Shown here: in pieces, positions 34,257 to 44,939 of the stretch
Position numbering within the stretch: position 1 is the stretch's first letter
Layout: every line of letters begins with the position of its first letter
Assembly: GCA_032622095.1 (NCBI GenBank)
Contig: CP136069.1
Span: 126,687,450 to 126,751,449 of the forward strand
Reading direction: 5' to 3'
DNA length: 64,000 nucleotides
Source: Siphonodentalium dalli
Taxonomy: Eukaryota > Mollusca > Scaphopoda > Gadilida > Siphonodentaliidae
Notes under the pieces: generated by a model
The model's input: the letters and a program-made list of their open reading frames with translations, nothing else
What the model was told of the DNA's origin: nothing
Database searches by the model: none
Position numbers and translations under genes: made by a program

Positions 34257-34405
34257 ACAAAGGAATTGGGGGATAAGTGCTGACTCACTTAAGGGTACCC
34301 CCTCTCCCATATGTTATTACACTGAAAAAATAAATAATTAGTAATGGCAAAGCAACATGACTACCAAAACAAGTTGAACATATATACAGATCACTGGACA
34401 CCCCA
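34257..34405 (-). repeat. Second arm of inverted repeat with 30.74-30.89 kb
   Basis: GTGCTGACTCACTTAAGGGT, TACCCCCTCTCCCATATG and GCAAAGCAACATGACTACCA mirror 30739-30890. Confidence 0.85.
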
Positions 34406-34750
34406 TCTCCCGAGTTAGTCATAAGTTTGTATATGTATTTATTTAAAATCGGGTTTGTTTGTTGCGTTTGCTGGCTTGTACGTATCATTATTTGGAACAG
34501 TTAGTCAAAATAATCCTGATTTTCCTCACGTAATTAGCCCCGCCCCCGTAATCGGCTTCGGATTCTGAATCCGAATTTTAGCGAAATAACGACTCTATAC
34601 GTCATAATTTGCTCGAAAATGGCGGCGATAAGATAAGTTTATTGACAATTACACCCACACGGGGCCGATGTCACAACATAAATAACAATAAATATATATA
34701 TGATACAATAATTGTACACAAATGTAATCATAATTAAAAATGAAAGAGTA

Positions 34751-37700
34751 TCATGCTTGTTGTTGAAAATCTGGTGTTTCACACCTTTTGTGGAAAGAGA
34801 GACGGACCATGTTACAGATGGTACTGCACGTTTCTGTTTTATCATTTCGCAGTATGAAAATGAATTTTTTCGCATCAGTCATATTAGTAAACTTGTGATT
34901 AACTTTATTTATTTCGTCAAAGAAACGGAGACGAATGCTTTTGTAAATAGGACACTTTAAACTAAAATGTGCCTCGGTTTCCGTTTCCAATCCACACTTT
35001 CTGCATATTCTCTTGTCTACAGGAATCTTCGGTTGTTTATGGCGCCCTTTTTCAATTTCTAGAATATGACTGCTAATCCGCAATTTGCTGAAGATCTTTC
35101 TCACTTCGATATTTTTTACTATGTCCAAATATGGCTCCAATCGGTAATCACTTATTATTTCTCTATACACCCTCAATTTGTTCTTACCTGATGGTTTTTC
35201 ATCGTTATATATGTCTCTTCTGAAACACGACACATGGTCAATCTTGAAACTATCACAAATTGTGTGTTGAATTTTCTTCAAATACCGGTCAGTTTTATCA
35301 ATAATTTCCGTGAGTTTTGGAATGTCAAAGCTAAAGGACCACTTATTTGGGATTATGCGGTCGTCGGACATTGTGGCTGATTTATGCAAGAGGGAATGTT
35401 TGTCTACAGTCGATATCTTTAACGTATATTTAGTAGCACGATATAATGCTTCATAAACAACAGGGTATCTACCAAGCTCAGCACGTACCGCGTGATTTGA
35501 TGCTTTCCTGTTTACTCCAAGTGCTCGTTTGCAAAAATTGAGATGAGACTATTCACATGGCGCAGTATCTATATTGTTGAGGTTGATATCAGATGACCAT
35601 ATTTCGCAACCATATAGTGTAAAGGGTTTAATTAGTTTATCATACAGTTTGATCCACAAATTAATTGAGAATATATCGTGATGTTGTAATGACCTAACAA
35701 GCTAATAGAGTGCCTTCATATCCTTGCTGCCTACTTAATTTTGTGCTTTTCTCAATGACCCATTAGTACAGAATCTAACGCCTAAATATGTGTACTCATC
35801 AACAAGTTCAATGGGAAGGTTGCCAATCTTAAACGATGGCAATTTTATAGTTTTACTTTTTCGAAATACCATGCATTTACTTTTTTCAGTATTAATTGCA
35901 AGGTTGTTGTTATCTACATATACTTGTAACTTATCCAGGCAATTTTCTAAGCCGTCCTGTGAGTCAGATAATAAGATAAGGTCATCGGCAAAAAGAATAT
36001 GATTGATGGCGGTGTTCCCAATATTCACAGGAGAGCATGACTGATCAAACATTTCTGATATGTCATCTATAAAAATATTAAATAGTGTGGGAGACACAGT
36101 ATATCCCTGCCTTACTCCAATAGTTGATAATTGTTTAGGTCCCACCCCATCCCGTGTCCGTGTCATATAATAACTCGAATTGTACTTGGACTTTAATGTG
36201 TGTAAGAGGTTACCAGTAATTCCAATGTGGTTCACTTTTTTGAAAAGTATTTCCCTATCTACGGAGTCAAATTCTTTACGGAAATCTATGAACGCTGCGT
36301 AGAGTGGTTTTGTTTGTTTTTGGTACGAATCGATTAATGTTTTCAAAATGAAAGCACTATCTATTGTGCTCTTGTTTTTTTCGAAAACCAAATTGGTTTT
36401 CACTTATTAGATTATTTTCTTCTAAGAAGTTCATTATTCTCTTATTTATAATTTTGTTATATAATTTTCCCACTGAACTACTCAGAGCAATCGCTCGGTA
36501 ATTATTTGGGTCACTCCTATCGCCTTTTTTATAAATTGGTTTCAGTATTGATTCACTCCATTTTTTTTGGATAATGAGAAGATGTAAGTACAATATTGAA
36601 GAGACGTGTGACGTCTTCAATAATAATAGGAACGACTGTTTTAAGTAATTAATTTCTTATACCATCTGTACCGGGAGATTTTTTGTTCTTAATTTCTCGC
36701 AGAGCAGCGATAATTTCGCTTTGTGATATTTTTTCATTATTAAGATTATTCGCAATCAATGGCTTATCTTATAAACTGTTTTATCAGTATTTTCACGACA
36801 ATATTGTCCGTTGAAAAACTCGACAGCAGAGTCGGGGTTGAGGCAATCATAGTCAGATTGCTTGGTCGCTCTTACAGTTTTAATACTGTTCCAATATTCA
36901 CTCGGGTCACGAGTTTCTAGAGAAGTTAATTGATCCTGTAACGATTGGTGAAACAACTTGCGTTTATGTTTTATTTCTCTTTTATAGGCTTTTTTTGCTG
37001 CGTGAAAGTTGCTTACCAATAACTTGTCATAGGGATTTTTTTTTCATAGCATGTGCAATGGTTTTCATGTCATATTTAAGGTTTTGCATTTGTTATCAAA
37101 CCATCTATTTTACTTCTTTTGGCGTGTTTTATGACAATTGATCCGTTTCGATGCTTTCTCGTTTATGTCAGTCAAAATTGCTGAGAATTTTTCAATCGCG
37201 TTCTCAGTTCCATTTTCATTGTTTTCGTAGGTACCTAATCTGAATAGCATTAGCTTATTATGAATTTCCCTGGTACCCAAAGCTGTTTCAGCCTTATAAT
37301 AACTTTCTGGGGTCCATTTCAAAGAATGTTGAACTTTAGCGTAAGTGAATTTAGTTTTTGTTCTTCGCGTGCATTTTTAGGAGTATATTCTATATGCAAA
37401 GCTAGTTGACTGTGATCTGAATACTCGTTCGGTGATTTGACACAAAAATATTATATCCGAGTGATATCTTTAAGATATTAGAATATAGTCAACGACACTA
37501 CAACCATTATATTGGTAACTTGTGAAGTTTCCGAGAAGGTCACCGGTTGTCCTTCCATTTACAATGCGGAAAGATGAAGATTTGCAATGTGATATAAGTT
37601 GTCTACCGAATGAGTTGATTTGTCCGTCCAAATTTTCGCGTGGACATATGCTATCAATTATATAGTTTTCGGGTAGTGGAACATATCTGTCATTATCATC

Positions 37701-38215
37701 TGTAACATAGTCTGGCATTTTCCCAGTGCGCGCATTGAAGTCTCCACTTAAAATAATCATGTCATTTAACCCATATTTATTCAACAACAACTTAAGAGAA
37801 GAGAATATTCTTTCTTTTTCCTCCAATGTCTTCCAGCTTGAAGAGTTAGTGGGAGGAATGTAAGCTGATACGAAACAATTTTGGATTGTAAATTAAATAA
37901 TCCACCATTAAATTCAACAGCTATAATATAATTATCTAGGTAATGTATTTTCTCAATCCATTTCTCATATATACTCTGTACGACAATAAAACCCAACACC
38001 TCCTTCAATAGAATCAGATTTCGGTCTGGTTTCAATACATCGGTATCCTGATATTTGTATATCTGATGCATCTTTGTGCCAAGTCTCGCATATTGTAATA
38101 AAGTCATATTTACACAAATGTTCCAATCATTCGGTATTTTGAGATTTGTTCGCAAATCATTGTGCGTTCCATGACGTAAGAGCCACTCTACGCCGATGTG
38201 TGGATATAACACACT
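34751..38215 (-). pseudogene. LINE ORF2: APE-type endonuclease + reverse transcriptase
   Basis: The endonuclease starts at LTSWNAQ (about 38190) with two in-frame TGAs. It then shows ICETWH (catalytic Glu, about 38095), GGVGFYC, AYIPPTNSS, LSGDFNARTG (about 37735) and a CSVVDYILIS end (about 37475). The linker FHAAKKAYKREIKHKRKLFH is at 37010. RT begins with REIKNKKSPGTDGI, then PIYKKGDRSDPNNYRAI (36530) and ENQFGFRK (36400). Motif A is AAFIDFRKEFDSVDREI (36290), motif B is GVRQGYTVSPTLFNIFIDD (36100), the catalytic box is FADDL (35970) and YLGVRF marks the next block (35770). The C-terminal knuckle is CRKCGLETETEAHFSLKCP (about 35000). Several frameshifts (near 38100, 37850, 37400, 36750, 36400, 35700) inactivate it. 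Confidence 0.88.
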
Positions 38216-38776
38216 CTTGTTCTGGAATCATAATTATATCAATATTAATATCAATAAGTTATAATTAGTTCATTGGCGACAGTCGACAGAAACAAGAAAC
38301 AAAGCTGAAAGGCATGTACTGTAGTAGTTCGCGTGTCTAACGGATCTTAAGGATTTTTGGTTTCGAAAAAAATATGTCATACAGTCAAATATAGTATGTC
38401 ATATTTGTTAACTTAACCTAATTACAATTTCTGATATTTGCTATACAATTAGCAATTGGAATAAAAATACATACATAATTATATACTATAGAGATTTCCA
38501 GAAACAAACTTTGACAACAAGTGCATTAATGATTATCGAAGCAAGACTTCAATTGCGCATGTACCTTGTATTTATATAATGCAAAATTTCTGTTAGGGGA
38601 TGCCTACAAAAATAAAGCTCATATTTTCCCCGAATTATGGAATGGTTTCTGTTCTCACTGGACAATTTATGATATTTTTGGTCACCATTGGAATCAACAT
38701 CACTGTTATACCACGAGTTATTGTTAACCCGCTCGACGCCAGATGAATAAGAATTTTCACGCTGGTATCTACTTTC

Positions 38777-40716
38777 TTACCTCTTATATCGTCTGTCCCA
38801 GTGTTCAGTTTCCCTTTCGAAGAATGAATCACCCTTCACTCCATCATGTTTGTCCACCGTTTGTAAAAAGTCATCCCGAGCATACATGATTCTTTTAGCC
38901 AGAACACTCGTGCCTGTCTTGTTCGGATGCCAGTTGTATCTGTACAATGCAGCATCCACTCTACCTCCCCTCCCTGACACGAAGCCATGCTCATTCTTAA
39001 TATAAATGAAACCATTAACACGGCACATTTCCATGTAGTTGCAATTGGTATCAAAAGTCAAACTATTCACATGCTCTGAGTGAAGCGTTGGTAATATTGA
39101 AGAGATTCTTATCTCCGCCCCACTAAAACGTTCGCCCAGTGTTGTTGCCAGTACACGCAAGTCTTCATCCGTTGTCACAATCCCATTTCTACAGGAATTC
39201 ACTCCGACATGAACAGTTATTTTACCGACATTTTCAAAAGGTAAATCACCGGACAGCCATTCATTGTTGTAAAACGCTCATCCCGTGCTTCCATTATCCG
39301 AGGGTCGATTCCACGGAAAACCGATTCACCCACTAATAAATGTAGCGGCAACCGAGTGTCATCCCTGCGATGATCTCGTCGATATGTTTTCAGTTTTCGC
39401 GCACGTTTCCCTGAATTTGCAGGCGTATCATTGATTTTGGGATGCATGGTTGTGTGATCATACCCCTTACAGAAACATCAGAAGAGGGTATCTGGAAAAT
39501 TTGGCTCACACGATCATCATTTGTGTCAGTTTGGCTGACAAGAATTTCATTTGTGTCAGTTGAGCTGAGAGGAACACGGTCTTCTTGCGAACATGTATAT
39601 ATTGTTCTGATATACATGTTCACATTGAACTGTAGCATCAGTTTTGGAGATCTCTTGCTGTTTATCCTGTTGTTTAGATATTTTAGATTCCTCGATATCT
39701 TTCATCTTTGACTTTAGAAGTGTGATGTCGTTCCTAAGCTTCCTATTTTCATTTTTAATTGCTAATTGCTCTTTCTTGACTTCATCCAATCTATTATGCA
39801 AGTCCTTCCGTGTCTTATTCGCCTCCATTTTCGAATTTATGTGTTGCACATGCATGAACCTTGATCATATTTTGTATTTGAGTCCGTAAATCATACAATG
39901 ATTGATCGACGTGATTAACACTTTCTTTCTGTGTTAACTGAATTTCTTCGATACATACCCTCAAATCATCAACCGACCTCTTTAGAGTAGTAGCAGATAA
40001 AAAATTTGAACCGGCAGCAGTTGACGCAAGTACACGAACCAACGATCTCCCTACACGCACATTTACTTTCCTTTTGGGAGTTGATAAGAATATTTTTCTG
40101 GAATCATAGGTATCCCGTCGAGGGCATGGCGTACTTGATATTGGTACCACTTCTTTGACACACGATGTCTGTGACAGCATTTCATTATATAAGGTTTTAA
40201 CATCCAGGCCAAGTGACTGTCCAAAAGCTCTTTCATAAATGTCTGGTAATTGGTGCTCTATCCACCATTTTACGCCAATTTTTTATGCTTGGACCATTAG
40301 CTTATTTGTCGTTCTAAAGATATGCATTTTAATTCTTGTAGACTTCGTCCTTGGAATTGAATGTTGGTCTTCAACTAAACGTTTTACTTCAGATCTATCG
40401 TATATACATTTCCAAATCACGCCTCCCTTCTCCATGTGTGAAATGGGGTCTCAATATTTGTCAGAAATGCCTTGTACATAGTTATCAAACTTTTCAGTGT
40501 CTAGTGTGATTGTAATACACTTACCTCCATTTTTAGATCAATAGCATGAATATCTTTCTCCATTCCTTCATTTTTTCTTGCATTTAGCCTCCATATATAC
40601 TACCAACGTATAGTCTCTTATTTCCTGTTCTCTTTTATCCGAATTCCCGGCGTCCTCTTCATTGTGACTCCCCATACTCCTGTCTACTTCATCCGTAATA
40701 TCATTAGAATCAGCCA
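38777..40716 (-). pseudogene. LINE ORF1: coiled coil + SGNH/GDSL esterase
   Basis: Starts MADSNDITDEVDRSMGSHN at 40716 and shifts frame near 40585. It continues through an unassigned region (IWKCIYDRSEVKRLVEDQHS at ~40420; YERAFGQSLGLDVKTLYNEM at ~40210). A coiled-coil stretch (RLDEVKKEQLAIKNENRKLR, ~39780) follows, then an SGNH-hydrolase domain. Block I is LHLLVGESVFRGIDPR (Ser region, ~39330), block III is HVGVNSCRNG (~39205), and the terminal block is YNWHPNKTGTSVLAKRI (His, ~38920). Esterase domains in ORF1 are documented for CR1-like LINEs, where they are thought to act on lipids or membranes during nuclear entry. About four frame changes or stops; pseudogene. Confidence 0.82.
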
Positions 40717-40794
40717 TCTCGTCACCTTTCTTACATTGCCTCAAGAACTTGTAGATTAAGGAATCCCGAAATACGAACTATACACTGCAAATAC

Positions 40795-41150
40795 AAATGT
40801 TCAGATTTGAACACCAAAAATGCAACAGATATTGAACATGTTCTATGTAGTATGTGATCAATGTTGAACACTAGCGTTCAAAATAGTTAACGCCTGTATG
40901 CGTTCAGAACACATGCAACAGATATTGAACACCAAACAGGCGTTCAATGGAGTAATTTGAACACGATGTGTTAAAAAAATTTAACGCTGGTGTTCAATTT
41001 TGAACACTATGTGTTCAATTTTTTTAACGCTGGTGTTCAAATTTTGAACACTATGTGTTCAACTGTTTTAACGCTGGTGTTCAATTTTGAATACTAAGTG
41101 TTCAAATTGTTAAACGCTAGTGTTCAAAAATATTAACACTGGCATTCAAG
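40795..41150. repeat. GAACAC/GTGTTC palindrome block 1
   Basis: Repeated TTTTGAACACTATGTGTTCAA-type units (for example near 41010 and 41045), alternating with TTTAACGCTGGTGTTCAA. The spacer inside each palindrome is three bases. Confidence 0.9.
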
Positions 41151-41288
41151 TTTGATCACTAGTTTCGTGTCGTCCTCGTTGGACAACACTGACCCCGTCT
41201 TGAAAACAGCAGCCTTTGCCTTTTTGTTTTGTTGTGGTGAGTTCAAACCATCAACGTGGCCACCTTTATTCTTTTCTGCCATTCGCAT
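41133..41288 (-). CDS. 51-codon start-exon-like ORF inside the palindrome element
   Basis: On the minus strand an acceptor-like TTGATATTTTCAG ends at 41328. The following exon has ATG at 41288 (MRMAEKNKGGHVDGLNSPQQ, then NKKAKAAVFKTGSVLSNED and DTKLVIKLECQC) and stops at 41133, inside the first palindrome block. The peptide is Lys/Gln-rich and looks like the start of a normal protein. No domain is recognised. An upstream GTGAGT donor at 41616-41621 would give a 294-nt intron in the leader. Probably a captured 5' fragment of a host gene, or the element's own gene truncated. Confidence 0.4.
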   Translation of the reverse strand: MRMAEKNKGGHVDGLNSPQQNKKAKAAVFKTGSVLSNEDDTKLVIKLECQC

Positions 41289-41599
41289 ATGCCGAATTTT
41301 CTAGGAAAACTGATGAAGTAGGAAACTCTGAAAATATCAATAATGTTTGGTCATTTATATGTGACCATAGAATCATGACATGATTTGTACATGCTGCACA
41401 TATGATTATGAAGCAAATCCATAAATTTACATGTGCTCCGGATAGATCTACAATTTTCTACATGCATGACTACTATATACGTATTCCGAATTGTCAAGGT
41501 TGTACTTATAGTAACTTATACTGATGAAAATGAATAATTATGAGTTCATGATGATGAAAATTTAAATTAGGCCTACATAATTTCTAAATTCTGGGTACA

Positions 41600-41860
41600 A
41601 TAATTTAATGTGAATACTCACCAATAACGTACACGTAGAATATATGTCCATGCATCGAAATAAAAAAATCCGCTAAGACTATGTACTGAAGATCGATTTT
41701 CTTGAGCCACACAAATTTCACAGTAACACAACCACAATGGCGCCAGGCATCTCTGCTAATTAAATTATTACCCTCCAAATCATCATTTGCGCGCGCAATA
41801 GTGTGACGTACCTCATGCATGACGTCATTTAAGCGCGGGTGGTATTTGAACACCAGCGTT
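41600..41860 (-). promoter_or_regulatory. Putative promoter/first-exon fragment inside the palindrome element
   Basis: Minus strand: TGACGTCATGCATGAGGTAC (CRE-like TGACGTCA at about 41818-41825), a GCGCGCGC stretch (41790-41797) and CCTGGCGCCATTGTGG come before a strong splice donor TTATTG|GTGAGTATT at 41621. An 82-codon frame (41605-41853) covers it, but I read it as leader rather than protein. Inference only. Confidence 0.3.
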
Positions 41861-42140
41861 CAAAATATTGAACACCAGCGTTCAAAATATTGAACACCAT
41901 AATAATTATATTGAACGCATAATTGAACACATCGTGTTCAATTTATAATGATTCTATTGAGCTATCTTAAACGCCAGTGTTCAACACCACCGTTTAATAA
42001 TTACGACTTGAACACATGGCGTTACGGATTGAACACTTCACATTGAAATTTGAACGCTTGGTGTTATCATTTGAAGACTTGGCGTTCAGATTTGAACACA
42101 TAGCGTTACGATTTGAACACATATGTTGAATTTACGCGTA
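41835..42140. repeat. GAACAC/GTGTTC palindrome block 2
   Basis: TTTGAACACCAGCGTTCAAA recurs at 41847, 41868 and later as TTGAACACATCGTGTTCAA (about 41925) and GATTTGAACACATAGCGTTA. Confidence 0.9.
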
Positions 42141-42189
42141 AAAAATAGAACACATATATTTGCAGTGTACCCCGCGAGGCAATAAGAAA

Positions 42190-42720
42190 ACTACATGTAG
42201 CTTTCCCAATCGATTTCTAAATAACGCCTAGATACTATATGACAACTCAATACATGTACATGCATGTACATCACACCGCGACCATGTACGTGAACAACTC
42301 AACTGCCGATTTTTTTCCCGAAAAGCACCGTCACATGCAAGTAATTTGATTATAGGATACTGTAAAAAAAATCACCGCATTAAATTGTTCGATCGAGTGA
42401 TTTGACTACATTTTACGTCCAGTTGTTTACCGCTCCGCGTATTATACCCATGCGGAAAGGAATTGCCTCGATCGACCTGCATGTACCGAGAATCACCATC
42501 ATGTCTAATATAATCTTAAGATCACACTGCGTTAAATACCTCAAAGTCGGAAATCTATACGTTATAATTTGCTCGAATATGGCGGCAATAATGTCTCACG
42601 TCGAAGCGAGTATTCGTCGTTTTCTCCATGCACCGTTATACTTTAATATAATTGCCCAACAGTTATAGTTGCCGTTCCAAATTTATAATATATACGTTTT
42701 GATAGATTCATAAGGGGACA
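42190..42720 (+). repeat. Uninterrupted copy of the duplicated host segment
   Basis: Carries, in one piece, the sequences that at 31.7-34.6 kb are split by three insertions: CACCGCGACCATGTACGTG, GATCGAGTGATTTGACTACA, TCTAATATAATCTTAAGATC and GTTATAATTTGCTCGAATAT. It serves as the empty-site reference for those insertions. Confidence 0.9.
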
Positions 42721-43115
42721 TGCACTATAAGAAGGTCAAAGTAAATGTATTCATTAAAGAGTCCAAAATAGTGGGTCGAATTTCTGTTTTCCCCTCTGCT
42801 CGGTCGGGAAAATTTCGGAAAATGTAGCGAAGTGTCCCATATTTATAAACGGCCAACTGGGCCGAACTTTTTGAGCCGAAAATAAATTGGGTCGAGTCCG
42901 AATAAGTGGGTCTAATAAAAATTAACGCTCTGCTCGGTCAGGAAAAAATTGGTAAAATGTGGCAAATGACCACGGCAACGTCTTTAGTAAGTTGAGACGA
43001 AATTTCCCGTGAAAAAAAATTGGGTCAAAAATGCAAAAAGCCTCGAAAATAGGCAAAGTCCGAAAATAAACGAAAATTGTCTGAAACAATTTCGGGGTCA
43101 TGAATGGCGACCTCG
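42720..43115. other. No gene; short duplicated words
   Basis: CTCTGCTCGGTCGGGAAAA (42796) recurs as CTCTGCTCGGTCAGGAAAA (42930), each followed by ...AAAATGT(A/G)GCGAA. Otherwise featureless. Confidence 0.5.
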
Positions 43116-44080
43116 ACCCAATGAGGGTTAATAAAAAAAATATGGTCCCATGATAGTTAATTAAAATTATTACCACTTTAGAGGGCGTTCTCTAGTAGAT
43201 TAACAGTATTTTACCCGAACGGTAAAAAGCCATAACGCCCGGCATCAAACTGGAAGTTATGCGTTAACGATATTAATGGCACGCTTCCGGGTTGCGATTC
43301 GCTAGGAATCTAATCGAACGCAACCTAATTTCTGAATTCAGAATTTCTGTTAAAACAAGATTATAGTATATTATTACGAATAAAAAGTTCTTTAGATATG
43401 GCCCTATTTTCGTAGTAAATAATATTAATTAGTCACGTGACAATTTGTTTGACAACAAACAGACGACACATGGTTTGAATTGTTAAAAGAGTTATTATTT
43501 CAGTTGACATATTGCTGCTTACTCACTCGTCTATGTTCTAGTTGGGTTTCATTTCAGAGAGTGGTAATAATAGTAATAACATGATTTTGTCGGGCGTTAG
43601 GTTCATTAACGGCCCTCCAGAAATGATTAACAGCCCTCGGGCCATTAACTGCCCTCGACTTCGTCTCGGGCTTTTAATGAACCCCTCGGGCTGTTAATCA
43701 TTTCTGTTGGGCCTTTAATAAACCATAACGCCCTCCAAAATCAAGCTATTGGTATATTGTACCTTGATTGTTAATTAAAATATGGTCTCATGAGGGTAAA
43801 TACAAATAAGGATCCATGGGGGTTAATTGAAATATGGTCCATGAAGGTCAATTAAAATATGGTAACATGAGAGTTAATTAAAGTTAAATTATGGTCGCAT
43901 TATGATAGTTAATTAAAATTAAAATATGATGTCACCAGTGTTGATTAACCTACGATCCCATGGGGGTTAAATACAATATAGTCCCATGAGGGTAAACTAA
44001 AATATAGTCCAATGTGGACTAATTAAAATATGCCCCCTCCCCCATGAGGATCAATTAAAACATGGTCCCAGGTGTGGGGT
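43116..44080 (+). repeat. Degenerate ~27-bp repeat ATGGTCCCATGAGGGTTAATTAAA
   Basis: ATGGTC(C/T)CATGAGGGTTAAT and AATTAAAATATGGTC recur about a dozen times (43117, 43141, 43784, 43810, 43840, 43863, 43898, 43957, 43981 and on), interrupted by the foldback at 43581-43745. Confidence 0.75.
43581..43745. mobile_element. 165-bp nested foldback (GGGCGTTA...TAACGCCC)
   Basis: Left arm TGATTTTGTCGGGCGTTAGG...CAGAAATGATTAACAG...CCCTCGGG pairs with right arm CCTCGGGCTGTTAATCATTT...CATAACGCCCTCCAAAATCA. A second inner hairpin CATTAACTGCCCTCGA/TCTCGGGCTTTTAATG sits at the tip. MITE-like. Weak copies of its end occur at 43185-43260 (GAGGGCGTTCTC, CATAACGCCCGG). Confidence 0.8.
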
Positions 44081-44935
44081 AATTTCGGAACATACTTCAA
44101 TTCATAAAGCTTTCTGATATATGCTCCGTACACAGAAATAACAATCATGGTGATGTTTAGAATAAGTCCACATTGTATGTTAAACAACGCAATGTGAAGG
44201 GTTATTGTTGGAAGATTTCTTAATAACATCTCTGTTCATAGCTCAGATATATTCCGCATACAAAGAAAATAACAAACAGTTCAGAGACCAAGACTAAAGT
44301 TCACTAAACTTCAATATTTACAATCAGCACGATGGAGTGACGTGGGAGTTGGTTAATAATTACCATCCCAACTCATTTAGAATATAACATGCCGCTATTT
44401 GTCGCGTATAAGTAAATGAAAAATGTCACTAAGCGATGTTAAATAACAGCTCGAAGGGTTCATGTGTGTATTAAATATATTATACCATCCTAAATTTCCC
44501 ATGCAATATTAATAGTAGATATCATTCCGATTTATGTCACGTGAAAATAAATGAAAGATGCTCAAATAACAATGGAACAAAGCAGGTTAGAGAACAATAG
44601 AAACACACAAAGTGCGCTAAGGGTTAACGCGCGAATTCCAATTCCAATTACTTGGCGCGCACTTTAGCATGCGGACGGCTAACTAGCCATTCAATATAAC
44701 ACATAGAGCTCGACGCCGTCGAAATAGTCGCAAAGCGATACGTGAATATACATCGCGACAGAATCGCTGATTCTCCCTCTGAAATAGAAACGAGTACGAA
44801 GTACGAAAATACCGAACTACCTTTCTAAACATATGGTTCGAGTACGAAAATATCCAGGTACCTTTTTAAGCATACTTCGCTAATTGCCCCATAGACAAGT
44901 AAAAAACACCTTCACGGAAAACACCCATAGAGGGC
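44081..44935. other. No gene or repeat recognised
   Basis: AT-rich, no frame above about 70 codons with a recognisable domain. Contains the GC-richer word AAGGGTTAACGCGCGAATTC near 44619. Confidence 0.45.
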
Positions 44936-44939
44936 GTAA

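Larger units (their letters stand above)
33151..34593. mobile_element. 1.44-kb TIR element (GCGTTATTTCGCTAAAAT ends)
   Basis: Left end GCGTTATTTCGCTAAAATCC...CAGATTAC (33151-33196) is mirrored by GTAATCGGCTTCGGATTCTG...AGCGAAATAACGAC (34548-34593), a ~46-bp TIR with several mismatches. It sits inside the duplicated host segment, whose unbroken form is at 42530-42580. A few host bases seem lost and no target-site duplication is evident. The interior includes a family-A repeat (33900-34170) with a C-run (33943-33962) and the arm 34257-34405. No transposase. Confidence 0.7.
34627..40720 (-). mobile_element. Nearly full-length CR1-like LINE with esterase ORF1
   Basis: Read on the minus strand: ORF1 (40716 to 38777), a ~560-nt spacer, ORF2 (about 38215 to 34751), and a short 3' UTR ending TCAATAAACTTATCTTATC at 34627. 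That end is a short terminal repeat rather than a long poly(A), as in CR1/L2-type elements. The left flank (GCTCGAAAATGGCGGC) matches the host segment at 42572, so the insertion point is inside the duplicated unit. On the 5' side it adjoins the TA-flanked element at 40781. Both ORFs carry stops or frameshifts. Confidence 0.85.
40781..42169. mobile_element. 1.39-kb TA-flanked TIR element full of GAACAC/GTGTTC palindromes
   Basis: Termini TACACTGCAAATACA (40781) and TATATTTGCAGTGTA (ending 42169) form a 13-bp perfect TIR when the flanking TA, the presumed target-site duplication, is included. Inside, TTGAACAC/GTGTTCAA-type words occur dozens of times in two blocks (40795-41150 and 41835-42140), often as GAACAC-3-GTGTTC palindromes. 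Between the blocks is a GC-richer 0.7-kb segment with gene-like signals. TA duplication suggests Tc1/mariner-like mobilisation, but no transposase is present. Confidence 0.75.

Noticed and set aside
37781-38212. 143-codon minus-strand open frame as a protein
   Set aside because: The endonuclease motifs (ICETWH, GGVGFYC) are in another frame of the same strand, so the long frame is a shadow.
40795-42140. Functional steroid-receptor response elements
   Set aside because: The half-site GAACAC/GTGTTC differs from the standard AGAACA/TGTTCT, and the array is better explained as transposon subterminal repeats; kept only as a speculation.
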